This document shows positions 55,480 through 63,012 of a DNA stretch of 63,012 nt, piece by piece. The notes under the pieces were generated by a model, which had not been told where the DNA came from, did no database searches, and was given only the letters and a program-made list of their open reading frames with translations. Both the position numbers and the translations under genes were made by a program. The stretch spans positions 1 through 63,012 of the forward strand of contig CAMDDP010000011.1 of the NCBI GenBank assembly GCA_945892775.1. The letters run 5' to 3'. Position 1 is the stretch's first letter. Each line of letters opens with the position of its first letter. This DNA comes from Chitinophaga pinensis (GTDB taxonomy: Bacteria > Bacteroidota > Bacteroidia > Chitinophagales > UBA10324).

Positions 55480-56772
55480 ATGAAAAAAATATTTTTTCTT
55501 CTCTTTGTCACCTTGAGTTTATCAAGAGGCTACGCGCAAACAATTCCTGTTGCTCCGAAGCAAGATTCAATTATCGTTCTGATGAATGGCACTGCACACC
55601 TTGGAAATGGTGAAGTGATTGAAAATTCTGCTATCGGGTTTGAGAATGGTAAAATTACTTTTGTGGCTGATGCACGAACCATTCGCCTCTCGCAATCAAC
55701 TGCAAAAATCATAAACATTGCAGGCAAGCATGTGTATCCCGGGCTAATTGCATGTAATACCAATCTTGGCTTGAATGAAATTCAAGCTGCGCGTGCAACT
55801 CGTGATGCTAGTGAAGTCGGCGATTTTAATCCAAACATCCGTAGCATCATTGCTTACAACACCGATTCGAAGGTGATTGCCACTGTACGAAGCAATGGAA
55901 TTTTATTGGCGCAAGTGGTGCCGCAAGGCGGAATTATTTCCGGCTCTTCATCTGTGGTGCAACTCGATGCGTGGAACTGGGAAGATGCACAATACAAAAC
56001 CGACGAAGGCATTCATTTAAATTTTCCTTCATTCTACTCTTATCATTATAAAGAAGACGGCGGAAGTATTGGTGAAAATGAATATTATGCTGATGAGGTG
56101 CAAAACATCCGCAACTTTTTTGATGAAGCAAAAGCATATACTCAAGCTGGTACACATAAAAATATTAATCTGAAGCTCGAAGCAATGCGTGGTTTGTTTG
56201 ACGGAAAGAAAAAATTATTTATACATGCAGATCGTGTGAAAGAAATTGCTGCAGCCTTGCTCTTCGCAAAATCATACAGTATGAATTGTGTGATTGTAGG
56301 TGGAAGCGAAGCGTGGAAGTGCACAGATGTTTTGGTAATAAATCATGTGCCCGTAATCCTCGGACGCATTCAATCGTTGCCTGGCAGTGATGATGAAGAT
56401 TATGATTTGCCTTACAATACTCCTGCGCTTCTGAAAAAAGCAGGTGTTGATTTTTGTTTGAGCATGGATGGTTTCTGGCAGCAGCGCAATCTTCCGTTTC
56501 TCGCAGGAGAAGCAGTGGCTTATGGAGGCATGACACCCGAAGAAGCGCTTATGTACCTCACATCAAATGCTGCACGCATTCTTGGCGTTGACAACACAAC
56601 CGGAACTTTGGAAGAAGGAAAAGATGCAAACATCATTGTGAGCGATGGCGATATTTTCGACATGAAAACCAATAACATCATTTATGCATTCATACAAGGC
56701 AGAGAAATAAATCTCAACAACAAGCAAAAAGATTTGTACGAGATTTATAAAGAGAAGTATGGAATAAAATAA
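55480..56772 (+). CDS. Exported amidohydrolase-fold protein lacking the HxH motif
   Basis: A 430-residue exported protein (signal peptide LSLSRGYAQ) with the amidohydrolase fold, tandem to the two-domain gene. The usual HxH after the first strand is missing (VYPGLIACNTNLGLNE), although the C-terminal Asp region is kept in part (CLSMDGFWQQRNLP) and the end AARILGVDNTTGTLEEGKDANIIV is typical. It resembles the first half of its neighbour, so it is probably a non-catalytic partner, or acts without the classic metal pair. Confidence 0.85.
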   Translation: MKKIFFLLFVTLSLSRGYAQTIPVAPKQDSIIVLMNGTAHLGNGEVIENSAIGFENGKITFVADARTIRLSQSTAKIINIAGKHVYPGLIACNTNLGLNEIQAARATRDASEVGDFNPNIRSIIAYNTDSKVIATVRSNGILLAQVVPQGGIISGSSSVVQLDAWNWEDAQYKTDEGIHLNFPSFYSYHYKEDGGSIGENEYYADEVQNIRNFFDEAKAYTQAGTHKNINLKLEAMRGLFDGKKKLFIHADRVKEIAAALLFAKSYSMNCVIVGGSEAWKCTDVLVINHVPVILGRIQSLPGSDDEDYDLPYNTPALLKKAGVDFCLSMDGFWQQRNLPFLAGEAVAYGGMTPEEALMYLTSNAARILGVDNTTGTLEEGKDANIIVSDGDIFDMKTNNIIYAFIQGREINLNNKQKDLYEIYKEKYGIK

Positions 56773-56812
56773 TTCCTAACGCCAAAAATTTTTGTCAGAA
56801 TAAATTTTCTCA

Positions 56813-57454
56813 ATGGGGAAAAATAAATTGAAACACTTTGCCGAGATGGAAACATTTACCAATGTTTTTCAGGGGGCAATAGCGATGAAGGGAAAATGGG
56901 ACGAGTTTTTTTTTCAAAATAAAAATTCTGTCACACTTGAATTGGGTTGTGGCAAGGGAGAATATTCATTGGCTCTTGCAAGATTATATCCAGAACGGAA
57001 TTTTATCGGCATTGACATTAAGGGGGCACGAATCTGGCGCGGCGCAAAAACGGCATTGGAAGAAGGAATAAAAAATGTTTGTTTTCTGCGAGCACAAATT
57101 GATCATCTACCTGAATACTTCGAGCGAAATTCTGTTGGCGAAATCTGGCTCACCTTCAGCGACCCGCACTTGCCAAAGCACGAATCGAAGAAGCGATTGA
57201 CTTCACCGAAATTTATTTCCATCTATCGCGAAGTGTTGAAGCCAAAAGGATTGATTCACCTGAAAACTGATTCAATAGAATTGTATGAATACACTCTAAA
57301 AATAATTGAAGAACTGAAATTGAAAAGGATTTATCACTCCGCTGATATTTATTCTGGAGAGTTGTATGATAAAATTCTCGACGCAAAAACTTATTACGAG
57401 AATATGCACCTAAAACTTGGCAAAACAATTAAGTATGTGATGTTCAGTCTTTAA
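56813..57454 (+). CDS. trmB: tRNA (guanine-N7-)-methyltransferase
   Basis: Methylates G46 of tRNA with SAM. The 213-residue protein has LELGCGKGEYSLALA (motif I), FIGIDIKGARIW, and the LTFSDPHLPKH region in place of the more common FPDPWPKKRHHK. The C-terminal HLKTDSIELYEY is typical. Its end overlaps the convergent epimerase gene by 11 bp. Confidence 0.92.
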   Translation: MGKNKLKHFAEMETFTNVFQGAIAMKGKWDEFFFQNKNSVTLELGCGKGEYSLALARLYPERNFIGIDIKGARIWRGAKTALEEGIKNVCFLRAQIDHLPEYFERNSVGEIWLTFSDPHLPKHESKKRLTSPKFISIYREVLKPKGLIHLKTDSIELYEYTLKIIEELKLKRIYHSADIYSGELYDKILDAKTYYENMHLKLGKTIKYVMFSL

Positions 57455-57845
57455 TTTCCTGACACAATTCAATCAAAATGCCGTTCGTACTTTTTGGATG
57501 AAGGAAGATGACCATCTTGTTATCAGCTCCGTGGAAAGGAGCTTCGCGAGTAAAAATGAATCCCGCTTCTTTTAATCTTTTAACTTCTGCATTTATATCT
57601 GCTACTTCATATGCAATGTGATGTATTCCCTCGCCTCGTGCCGCAATAAATTTTCCGACTGCTCCTTCAGGGTTTGTCGTTTCGAGCAATTCAACTTTTG
57701 TATCGCCAGTTTTGAAAAAAGCTGTGCTCACCATTTCGGATTCTACATTTTCAACTTTATAGCACGGTGTGTTCAGCAGAGTTTCAAATATTTTTTTACT
57801 CGCGTCTAAATTCTTAACCGCAATTCCTATGTGCTCAATTTTCAT
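57444..57845 (-). CDS. mce: Methylmalonyl-CoA epimerase
   Basis: A VOC-fold enzyme of 133 residues that interconverts the two methylmalonyl-CoA epimers. The family marks are IEHIGIAVKNLDAS at the start, the metal His of EGIHHIAYEV in the middle, a Glu in KVELLE, and the NGILIELCQE end. I use the ATG at 57845; an upstream frame start (57899) would add 18 unrelated residues. It belongs to propionyl-CoA metabolism with a mutase that is not in this window. Confidence 0.93.
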   Translation of the reverse strand: MKIEHIGIAVKNLDASKKIFETLLNTPCYKVENVESEMVSTAFFKTGDTKVELLETTNPEGAVGKFIAARGEGIHHIAYEVADINAEVKRLKEAGFIFTREAPFHGADNKMVIFLHPKSTNGILIELCQEIKD

Positions 57846-58000
57846 TCGCCAACAACTTTTTACAAAGATGAAAAATTTATTATCAAATAAAACAAACATA
57901 ACAACCCTTAGTTCCAGATTTCTCGCCCTAGTATCCTCGCGGTGTTTGTTTAAAGAACCACGGAAACTATTCCTATTAAGTATATGTAGTCAGAAGAGAT

Positions 58001-58008
58001 TAAATTTG
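58001..58008 (+). promoter_or_regulatory. -7 box before the IscA-like gene
   Basis: TAAATTTG fits TAnnTTTG and ends 20 bp before the ATG at 58029. No clear -33 TTG. Confidence 0.42.
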
Positions 58009-58028
58009 TACCATTAAATATTTAAACC

Positions 58029-58355
58029 ATGATACAGATAAGCGAATACGCAAAAAATAAAGTAACCGAAATTCTGAAGACCGAAGGAAAGGATAATTCT
58101 TACTTCGTTCGTGTTTCTGTTGTGGGAGGAGGTTGCAGTGGCCTAAGTTACAAAATGGAATTCGATCACGAAATGAAAAAAGATGATCAGGTGTTTGAAG
58201 ATAAAGGAATGAAACTTGTTTGTGATTTGCGTAGCTTCTTATATCTGTGTGGCACTACACTTGACCACAGCGACGGCCTGAACGGAAAAGGTTTTCACTT
58301 TGTGAATCCGAATGCAACCCGTACTTGTGCTTGTGGCGAAAGTTTTGCAGTATAG
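58029..58355 (+). CDS. HesB/IscA-family iron-sulfur carrier
   Basis: An A-type Fe-S carrier of 108 residues. The three conserved cysteines are C36 (VVGGGCSGLSY) and C100 and C102 (TRTCACGESF) at the end. It helps deliver iron-sulfur clusters to target enzymes. It is not next to other isc or suf genes. It converges with the KMO gene with 3 bp between stops. Confidence 0.94.
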   Translation: MIQISEYAKNKVTEILKTEGKDNSYFVRVSVVGGGCSGLSYKMEFDHEMKKDDQVFEDKGMKLVCDLRSFLYLCGTTLDHSDGLNGKGFHFVNPNATRTCACGESFAV

Positions 58356-58358
58356 ATT

Positions 58359-59696
58359 TTATAGGTACTCTTTTATCAGATTTTGAATTTCATCAGAAGA
58401 AAATTTATCTTCTAAGGTTTCTATCAGGTATAATTTCTCTAATAATTCATCACGGTGTTTTCCGATTCGTTGTGCTTCGGAGTATGGAATGTGTGTAAAT
58501 GAAACCATGGAATAAGCAGGAATAAATTTTTCAGGAAAAGCGTCCGCAATCATTTTTTCAATCTGCTTTTTGCGAAGGAATTTTTTATCGGTAACCAGGT
58601 CGCGCATCTCAATAAAATTATTCAGCGCGAGTTCGAGAATTGCATCGGCATTCGGTTTGCGCGATTGTTGGTACAATGGCAAAATTGCTTTCCAATCGTC
58701 GCCGTGTTCATCCATCAACTCGCCGAGAATGCGGCAATCTTCAAAGCCACAATTCATTCCCTGCCCGAAAAAAGGAACCACTGCATGTGCTGCATCACCA
58801 ATGAGAGCGGCTTTATCTTTATAGCTCCACGGGTAGCATTTGATGTATGGAAGGGATGAAGTCGGGTTGGCGAAAAAAAGTTTTTTGTAATCAGGCATCA
58901 TCGGAATGGCATCTTCAAAATATTTTTTGAAAAACAATTCAACATCATTTTCATTTTTTAATGTGGCGAAAGATTCTTCACCTTCCGTAAGAAAAAATAA
59001 AGTACAGGTAAAACTTCCATCAGAATTTGGCAACGCGATGAGCATGAAATTTTTTCGCGGCCAAATGTGCAATGCATTTTTCTCCATCAGAAATTTTCCT
59101 CCTTCTCCAGGTGGAATATGAAGCTCCTTGTAACCGTGTTCAATATAAGTTTGAGAATAATCGAAGCGATCGAGTTTTTGCATTGAGCGACGCAGTGCAG
59201 AGAAAGCACCATCTGACCCAAAAATTAAATCTGATTTTTTAGTTATGGGTTGTTTTGTAGTTTGTTCTTCGAAAATAATTTCACCATGGTCAAGATTCAC
59301 ATCCTCACAACGATGATTGAAATGAATTTTAACCCCGGGTTGTTGCTCCGCCAAATCCATCAGCGTTTTATTCAGTCCGCCCCGCGACACTGAATAAATT
59401 GCTTCACCCTTCATTCCATAAGGTTGAGAAGATAAAGTGCCATTGGCGTTGTGTACCATTCGTGCGTTCATCGGAATGGCAACTTTTCTAATTTCTTCTT
59501 CCAATCCTGCGCCTGCAAGCCCGCGCCACCCCCTGTCGCTAAGCGCAAGATTAATGGAGCGACCAGCACTGATTTTTTCTTTGCGCATGTCAGGCCGGCG
59601 CTCATAAATATCAACCTTGTGTCCGCGCTTGGCGAGATAAACAGAAAGCAGCGTGCCCACTAATCCGGCGCCAAGAATTGTAACTTCCTTTTTCAT
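58359..59696 (-). CDS. kmo: Kynurenine 3-monooxygenase
   Basis: An FAD-dependent aromatic hydroxylase of 445 residues that converts kynurenine to 3-hydroxykynurenine. The FAD motif is GAGLVG (9-14), with GRSINLALSDRGW further on, which is characteristic of KMO. The second FAD motif is ALIGDAAHAVVPFFGQGMN. The gene follows the kynureninase gene by 4 bp, so the two are co-expressed. Confidence 0.95.
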   Translation of the reverse strand: MKKEVTILGAGLVGTLLSVYLAKRGHKVDIYERRPDMRKEKISAGRSINLALSDRGWRGLAGAGLEEEIRKVAIPMNARMVHNANGTLSSQPYGMKGEAIYSVSRGGLNKTLMDLAEQQPGVKIHFNHRCEDVNLDHGEIIFEEQTTKQPITKKSDLIFGSDGAFSALRRSMQKLDRFDYSQTYIEHGYKELHIPPGEGGKFLMEKNALHIWPRKNFMLIALPNSDGSFTCTLFFLTEGEESFATLKNENDVELFFKKYFEDAIPMMPDYKKLFFANPTSSLPYIKCYPWSYKDKAALIGDAAHAVVPFFGQGMNCGFEDCRILGELMDEHGDDWKAILPLYQQSRKPNADAILELALNNFIEMRDLVTDKKFLRKKQIEKMIADAFPEKFIPAYSMVSFTHIPYSEAQRIGKHRDELLEKLYLIETLEDKFSSDEIQNLIKEYL

Positions 59697-59700
59697 TTCT

Positions 59701-60972
59701 CTAAAATATTTTTTTCAAAACTTCACCAACTATAAACATATCTTCAAACGAATTATATAACGGCACAGGCGATAGGCGAATCACATTCGGTTCGCGCCAA
59801 TCGGCAATCACACCATTCAAAGCGAGTTGCTCAAAAATGTTTTTTCCATCTTTTTTTGCAATCAAAGAAAGTTGACACCCCCTTTCAGAAATATTTTTGG
59901 GGGTGATAATTTTTAATTCGTGTTCCGGATTTTTCTGATTGAATTCGTTTAATATAAATTCTAAGTATGCAGTTAGCTTTTTACTTTTTGCGCTAAGATT
60001 TTTTATTCCAGCCTCAGCAAAAATTTCCAATGAAGCACGATGAATAGCCATAGCAAAAATCGGAGCATTACTCAATTGCCATGCGCCCGCACCTGTCTGA
60101 GGAAAAAACCCTTTCTTCATCTGGAATCTTGTCTGTTCATCATTTCCCCACCAACCAGCGAAGCGCGGTAAGTCATTATTTGCGCTGTGTTTTTCGTGAA
60201 CAAAAATTCCACCAACACCCCCAGCGCCGCTGTTTAAATATTTATAAGAACACCAACAGGCAAAGTCAACATTCCAATCGTGCAACTGCAAATCAACATT
60301 TCCGGCCGCGTGGGCTAAGTCAAATCCGACTGTTACCCCAAAAGATTGACCCGCTTCTGTAATTTTTTTTAAGTCAAAATATTGTCCGCTCAAATAATTT
60401 ACTCCGCCGAATAAAATGAGTGCGAGTTCGTTTTTATTTTTTTCTATTTGTGCTATAATATCATCGGTGCGCAAAATGTATTCACCTGCTCGCGGAGAAA
60501 TTTCGATAATGTCTGTTTCTGGATTTCCGCCGTGAAATTTTACTTGTGTTTCAATCGCATATTGGTCAGATGGAAATGCATTTGCTTCCATCATAATTTT
60601 TTTTCTTACTCCTTTCGGTTGATAAAATGAAACCATTAGCATATGAAGATTTGTTGTGAGCGAATTCATTGCCACCACCTCTTCTTCTTTCGCACCTACA
60701 ATTTCAGCTAACATTTTTCGTCCGAAATGATGATATGGAAACCAAGGATTTTTTGCATTGAAATGCCCTTCTACCCCAAAATTTTCCCAATCAAGAAACT
60801 CTTGTTCTACAAAATTTCTTGCGGTCTTCGGTAGTAGCCCTAATGAATTTCCACAGAGATAAACTGCATTTTTTCCTTTGTGTTGAGGAATATGAAATCG
60901 CTCAATGAATTTTTGCAGCGAATCATTTTTGTCAAGTTCTTGTGCGAAGAATAAGGTGTTTTCGAAATTCAT
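59701..60972 (-). CDS. kynU: Kynureninase
   Basis: A PLP enzyme of 423 residues that cleaves (3-hydroxy)kynurenine to (3-hydroxy)anthranilate and alanine. The PLP lysine is K244 in WCSYKYLNSG, the PLP-pyridine Asp is D218 in FDLAHAAGN, and the N-terminal YLCGNSLGLLPK is the family signature. With KMO it forms two consecutive steps of tryptophan breakdown or de novo NAD synthesis. The tryptophan dioxygenase and 3-hydroxyanthranilate dioxygenase are not in this window. Confidence 0.96.
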   Translation of the reverse strand: MNFENTLFFAQELDKNDSLQKFIERFHIPQHKGKNAVYLCGNSLGLLPKTARNFVEQEFLDWENFGVEGHFNAKNPWFPYHHFGRKMLAEIVGAKEEEVVAMNSLTTNLHMLMVSFYQPKGVRKKIMMEANAFPSDQYAIETQVKFHGGNPETDIIEISPRAGEYILRTDDIIAQIEKNKNELALILFGGVNYLSGQYFDLKKITEAGQSFGVTVGFDLAHAAGNVDLQLHDWNVDFACWCSYKYLNSGAGGVGGIFVHEKHSANNDLPRFAGWWGNDEQTRFQMKKGFFPQTGAGAWQLSNAPIFAMAIHRASLEIFAEAGIKNLSAKSKKLTAYLEFILNEFNQKNPEHELKIITPKNISERGCQLSLIAKKDGKNIFEQLALNGVIADWREPNVIRLSPVPLYNSFEDMFIVGEVLKKIF

Positions 60973-61118
60973 TTTCTTAAATCGGGTTAAATATAAACTT
61001 CTGAACCTTGAGCGTTATGACAAATTTTTCGTTTGAATGCCTTGTGCTTATTATTTTCAATTTTACGCTTTGCAATTTGTAATCTATTTCAATCTTTGCG
61101 ACACGAAAAAAAACCGCC

Positions 61119-62054
61119 ATGTCAGAATCAACACTTACAGTAGTGGGCACTGTTGCCTTCGATGCCATTGAAACTCCTTTTGGAAAAACAGATAAAATTA
61201 TTGGAGGTGCCGCTACTTATATTTCTTTAGCTGCTTCGTACTTTGGAAAAAAGATAAATCTCATCTCGGTTGTTGGTGGCGACTTTCCAAAACAACAAAT
61301 ATTTGCAATGAATGAAAAAGGAATTAACACCGACGGGCTACAGATAAAAGAAAATGAAAAATCTTTTTTCTGGAGCGGTAAGTATCACCTTGATATGAAC
61401 ACCCGCGATACTCTTGCAACCGAATTAAATGTGCTTGAAACTTTTGACCCGATTGTACCTGATGCCTATCAGAATACCGATTTTTTGATGCTCGGGAATC
61501 TTATGCCAGCCATTCAGAAAACTGTTTTACAACGATTAAAAAAACGCCCTAAACTGGTTGTTATGGATACTATGAATTTCTGGATGGAACATTCGCGCCC
61601 CCTATTAGATGAAATGATTGGAATGGTGGATGTTCTCACGGTGAATGATGCGGAAGCAAGGGAGTTGTCAGAAGAATATTCATTGGTAAAAGCAGCTAAA
61701 AAAATTATGGCAATGGGGCCACGCTATCTCATTATAAAAAAGGGGGAGCATGGGGCCTTGTTATTCCACGGGAACAATGTCTTTTTTGCTCCCGCTCTTC
61801 CGCTTGAAGAGGTCTTTGACCCGACTGGTGCGGGGGACGCTTTTGCTGGGGGTTTTATAGGATACCTTGCTCAGAGCAATGATATTTCATACGAAAGTAT
61901 GAAGCGGGCAATTATTTATGGTTCAGCTTTGGCTTCGTTCACTGTAGAAAAATTTGGAACCGAAAGACTGATGAATCTCAGTCACGATGAAATTGAAAAC
62001 CGCATTCAGGAATTTGTTGATCTAGTGCAGTTTGATATTTTGTTAGTTGATTAA
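61119..62054 (+). CDS. PfkB-family carbohydrate/nucleoside kinase
   Basis: A ribokinase-fold kinase of 311 residues. The signature DPTGAGDAFAGGFIG holds catalytic D240, and the N-terminal GGAATYISLAASYFG loop is typical of sugar-kinase members. The substrate may be a sugar or a nucleoside; the sequence does not decide. It diverges from the kynureninase gene by 146 bp. Confidence 0.88.
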   Translation: MSESTLTVVGTVAFDAIETPFGKTDKIIGGAATYISLAASYFGKKINLISVVGGDFPKQQIFAMNEKGINTDGLQIKENEKSFFWSGKYHLDMNTRDTLATELNVLETFDPIVPDAYQNTDFLMLGNLMPAIQKTVLQRLKKRPKLVVMDTMNFWMEHSRPLLDEMIGMVDVLTVNDAEARELSEEYSLVKAAKKIMAMGPRYLIIKKGEHGALLFHGNNVFFAPALPLEEVFDPTGAGDAFAGGFIGYLAQSNDISYESMKRAIIYGSALASFTVEKFGTERLMNLSHDEIENRIQEFVDLVQFDILLVD

Positions 62055-62092
62055 ACTAATTGCTTCATTAACATTAATACATCATAATTAGC

Positions 62093-62455
62093 CTATTGTT
62101 TTCTATCAGTCTTCTTTTTGAGCAATTTGAAATATGAAACATTAAACCGCTCCTCAATTGTATCGCCTTGTACTACGGCCGTTCTGATGGCTTCGCAAAA
62201 TCCATCGTGACTGTGTGCATCGCCAAACGAATCAATATCAGCACCATCCACAAAGTATGATTTTCCATTTATGCGAACAGCAAGATTGCAGCCCTTGCCC
62301 GGCATACCGAATTTACATTGGCCACAAGAAGCCTCAACAATAATTATTTTTTGTTTTGAATCAGGTTTTGCATTTTTTATTTCAGGGTGAGTCGTTTGGG
62401 CTTTCAACTGAACACAAAAAAATATTGTAAGCAATAATGCGATTAAAAATTTCAT
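62093..62455 (-). CDS. DUF6370-type exported Cys-rich protein
   Basis: A small exported protein of 120 residues from the ATG at 62455, which begins a signal peptide (TIFFCVQLKAQ). The mature part has a compact Cys/Gly motif (EASCGQCKFGMPGKGC), then YFVDGADIDSFGDAHSHDGFC, matching the DUF6370 family as I know it. The four Cys and the His could bind a metal; function is unknown. An upstream in-frame ATG (62524) inside the neighbouring gene is unlikely. Confidence 0.75.
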   Translation of the reverse strand: MKFLIALLLTIFFCVQLKAQTTHPEIKNAKPDSKQKIIIVEASCGQCKFGMPGKGCNLAVRINGKSYFVDGADIDSFGDAHSHDGFCEAIRTAVVQGDTIEERFNVSYFKLLKKKTDRKQ

Positions 62456-62501
62456 TTTATAAATGTAAAATAAATATGGGTGGGCAATTCTTTTTCTAAA
62501 A

Positions 62502-62993
62502 CTAAATGGGCTTGAATCGCTCAAATGCTTGCTTGCACGAAAAACAAAAATGGGTGCTTCGGCATAAGGTGCTCCCGAAAATAGAATTCATTGTGGTGTC
62601 TTCGCTTTCACAATGCGGACACTTGCTGTGTGTGATTTCTTCAAGCCCGAATTTTCCGGCGTGGCGTTGCGGCGTTCCGAGACCGAAATTTTCTAACAAT
62701 TTTTTTCCATTGGGGGTTATGCGATCGCTGTTCCAGATGATTGAATCATCCACCTGCACCTCCACATTTTCATATCCAAGTGATTCCACTTTACTTTTTA
62801 TCATTTCCTTAATCACTTGCAAGGCTGGGCATGCGGTGAAAGTTGGAATCATTTTCACACAGACACCTGCCGTTGTTTCTTCCACACCGGTAATCATTCC
62901 CATATTAATCACTGATAGTGTTGGAATTTCTGGATCCATCACTTCTTCAAGAGATTTATAAATTTCCTGTTGGTTGAATATTGTCTTGGTCAT
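62502..62993 (-). CDS. paaD: PaaD (PaaJ)-type phenylacetyl-CoA epoxidase subunit
   Basis: A 163-residue protein with an N-terminal MIP18/DUF59 domain (DPEIPTLSVINMG, then TFTACPA) and a C-terminal zinc-ribbon-like region (CPHC, then the C-x5-C-F-S-C cluster). This is the layout of PaaD, thought to help mature the iron centre of the PaaABCE epoxidase. The other paa genes would lie to the right, outside this window. A stand-alone Fe-S maturation factor is a less likely reading. Confidence 0.9.
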   Translation of the reverse strand: MTKTIFNQQEIYKSLEEVMDPEIPTLSVINMGMITGVEETTAGVCVKMIPTFTACPALQVIKEMIKSKVESLGYENVEVQVDDSIIWNSDRITPNGKKLLENFGLGTPQRHAGKFGLEEITHSKCPHCESEDTTMNSIFGSTLCRSTHFCFSCKQAFERFKPI

Positions 62994-63012
62994 TTATTAA
63001 TTTTTACCATTC

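Noticed and set aside
1-63012. tRNA, rRNA, CRISPR array, IS element or prophage genes
   Set aside because: No tRNA-like T-loop/acceptor pairs, repeat-spacer pattern, transposase motifs or phage structural genes were found by eye.

Overview
The window comes from a bacterium of the phylum Bacteroidota. This rests on a full-length SprA (T9SS translocon) downstream of ruvA and upstream of gcvH, type IX secretion sorting domains on secreted proteins, a carboxypeptidase-regulatory outer-membrane barrel, a DUF4175 protein, a LytTR regulator, AT-rich DNA and -7 boxes of the TAnnTTTG type. Kynurenine 3-monooxygenase, kynureninase and a PaaD-type protein suggest an aerobic, non-enteric lineage. No rRNA, tRNA, CRISPR array, intact insertion sequence or phage gene was found. 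The sequence does not let me name a genus.

Layout. 1-3.8 kb: a signalling block with the C-terminal end of an HPt-containing protein (cut by the window edge), a CheY-like receiver, a degenerate pseudo-receiver, a LytTR regulator and an Ig-like lipoprotein. 3.8-13.3 kb: housekeeping genes (gamma-carbonic-anhydrase-like protein, M1 peptidase, biotin carrier, serine hydrolase, cyclophilin, nitrilase, recO, mnmG). 13.9-17.4 kb: a scrapyard island. Its left part is a minus-strand chimeric fragment with MBL-rhodanese similarity. Its middle is a heme-oxygenase-like di-iron enzyme gene with an in-frame TAA, followed by an intact methyltransferase and an intact TauD-type dioxygenase. Its right part is a GH26-like remnant with an in-frame TAA, running into a YHYH protein gene that appears truncated at its 3' end. 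18.3-25.0 kb: envelope and secreted proteins, ending in a decayed T9SS sorting-domain remnant. 25.0-25.4 kb: a non-coding convergent gap with two hairpins and C-tracts. 25.4-36.5 kb: ybeY/anti-sigma/DUF4175 operon, HAD phosphatase, membrane Zn peptidase, two unknown proteins, a compositionally distinct MFS transporter, a TonB-like protein and ruvA. 36.5-44.7 kb: sprA, gcvH, vanZ-like. 44.8-52.3 kb: helicase-nuclease fusion, glucosaminidase-LysM protein, hpt and two alpha/beta hydrolases. 52.4-63 kb: paired amidohydrolases, trmB, methylmalonyl-CoA epimerase, IscA-like protein, kynurenine-pathway genes, PfkB kinase, DUF6370 and PaaD.

The genes mostly belong to the Bacteroidota core. SprA exports T9SS cargo, and two cargo proteins are encoded here (the endonuclease/phosphatase-like protein and the alpha/beta hydrolase at 49.8-51.4 kb). 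KMO and kynureninase work in succession on kynurenine. The biotin carrier and the epimerase may serve propionyl-CoA metabolism, but they are 50 kb apart.

The best candidate for something undescribed is the three-enzyme oxidative cassette at 14.6-17.1 kb (di-iron oxygenase, methyltransferase, Fe/2OG dioxygenase). It looks like a small tailoring pathway of unknown product in which the first gene is now broken, at least in this assembly. All functional calls come from reading motifs by eye; no searches were run.
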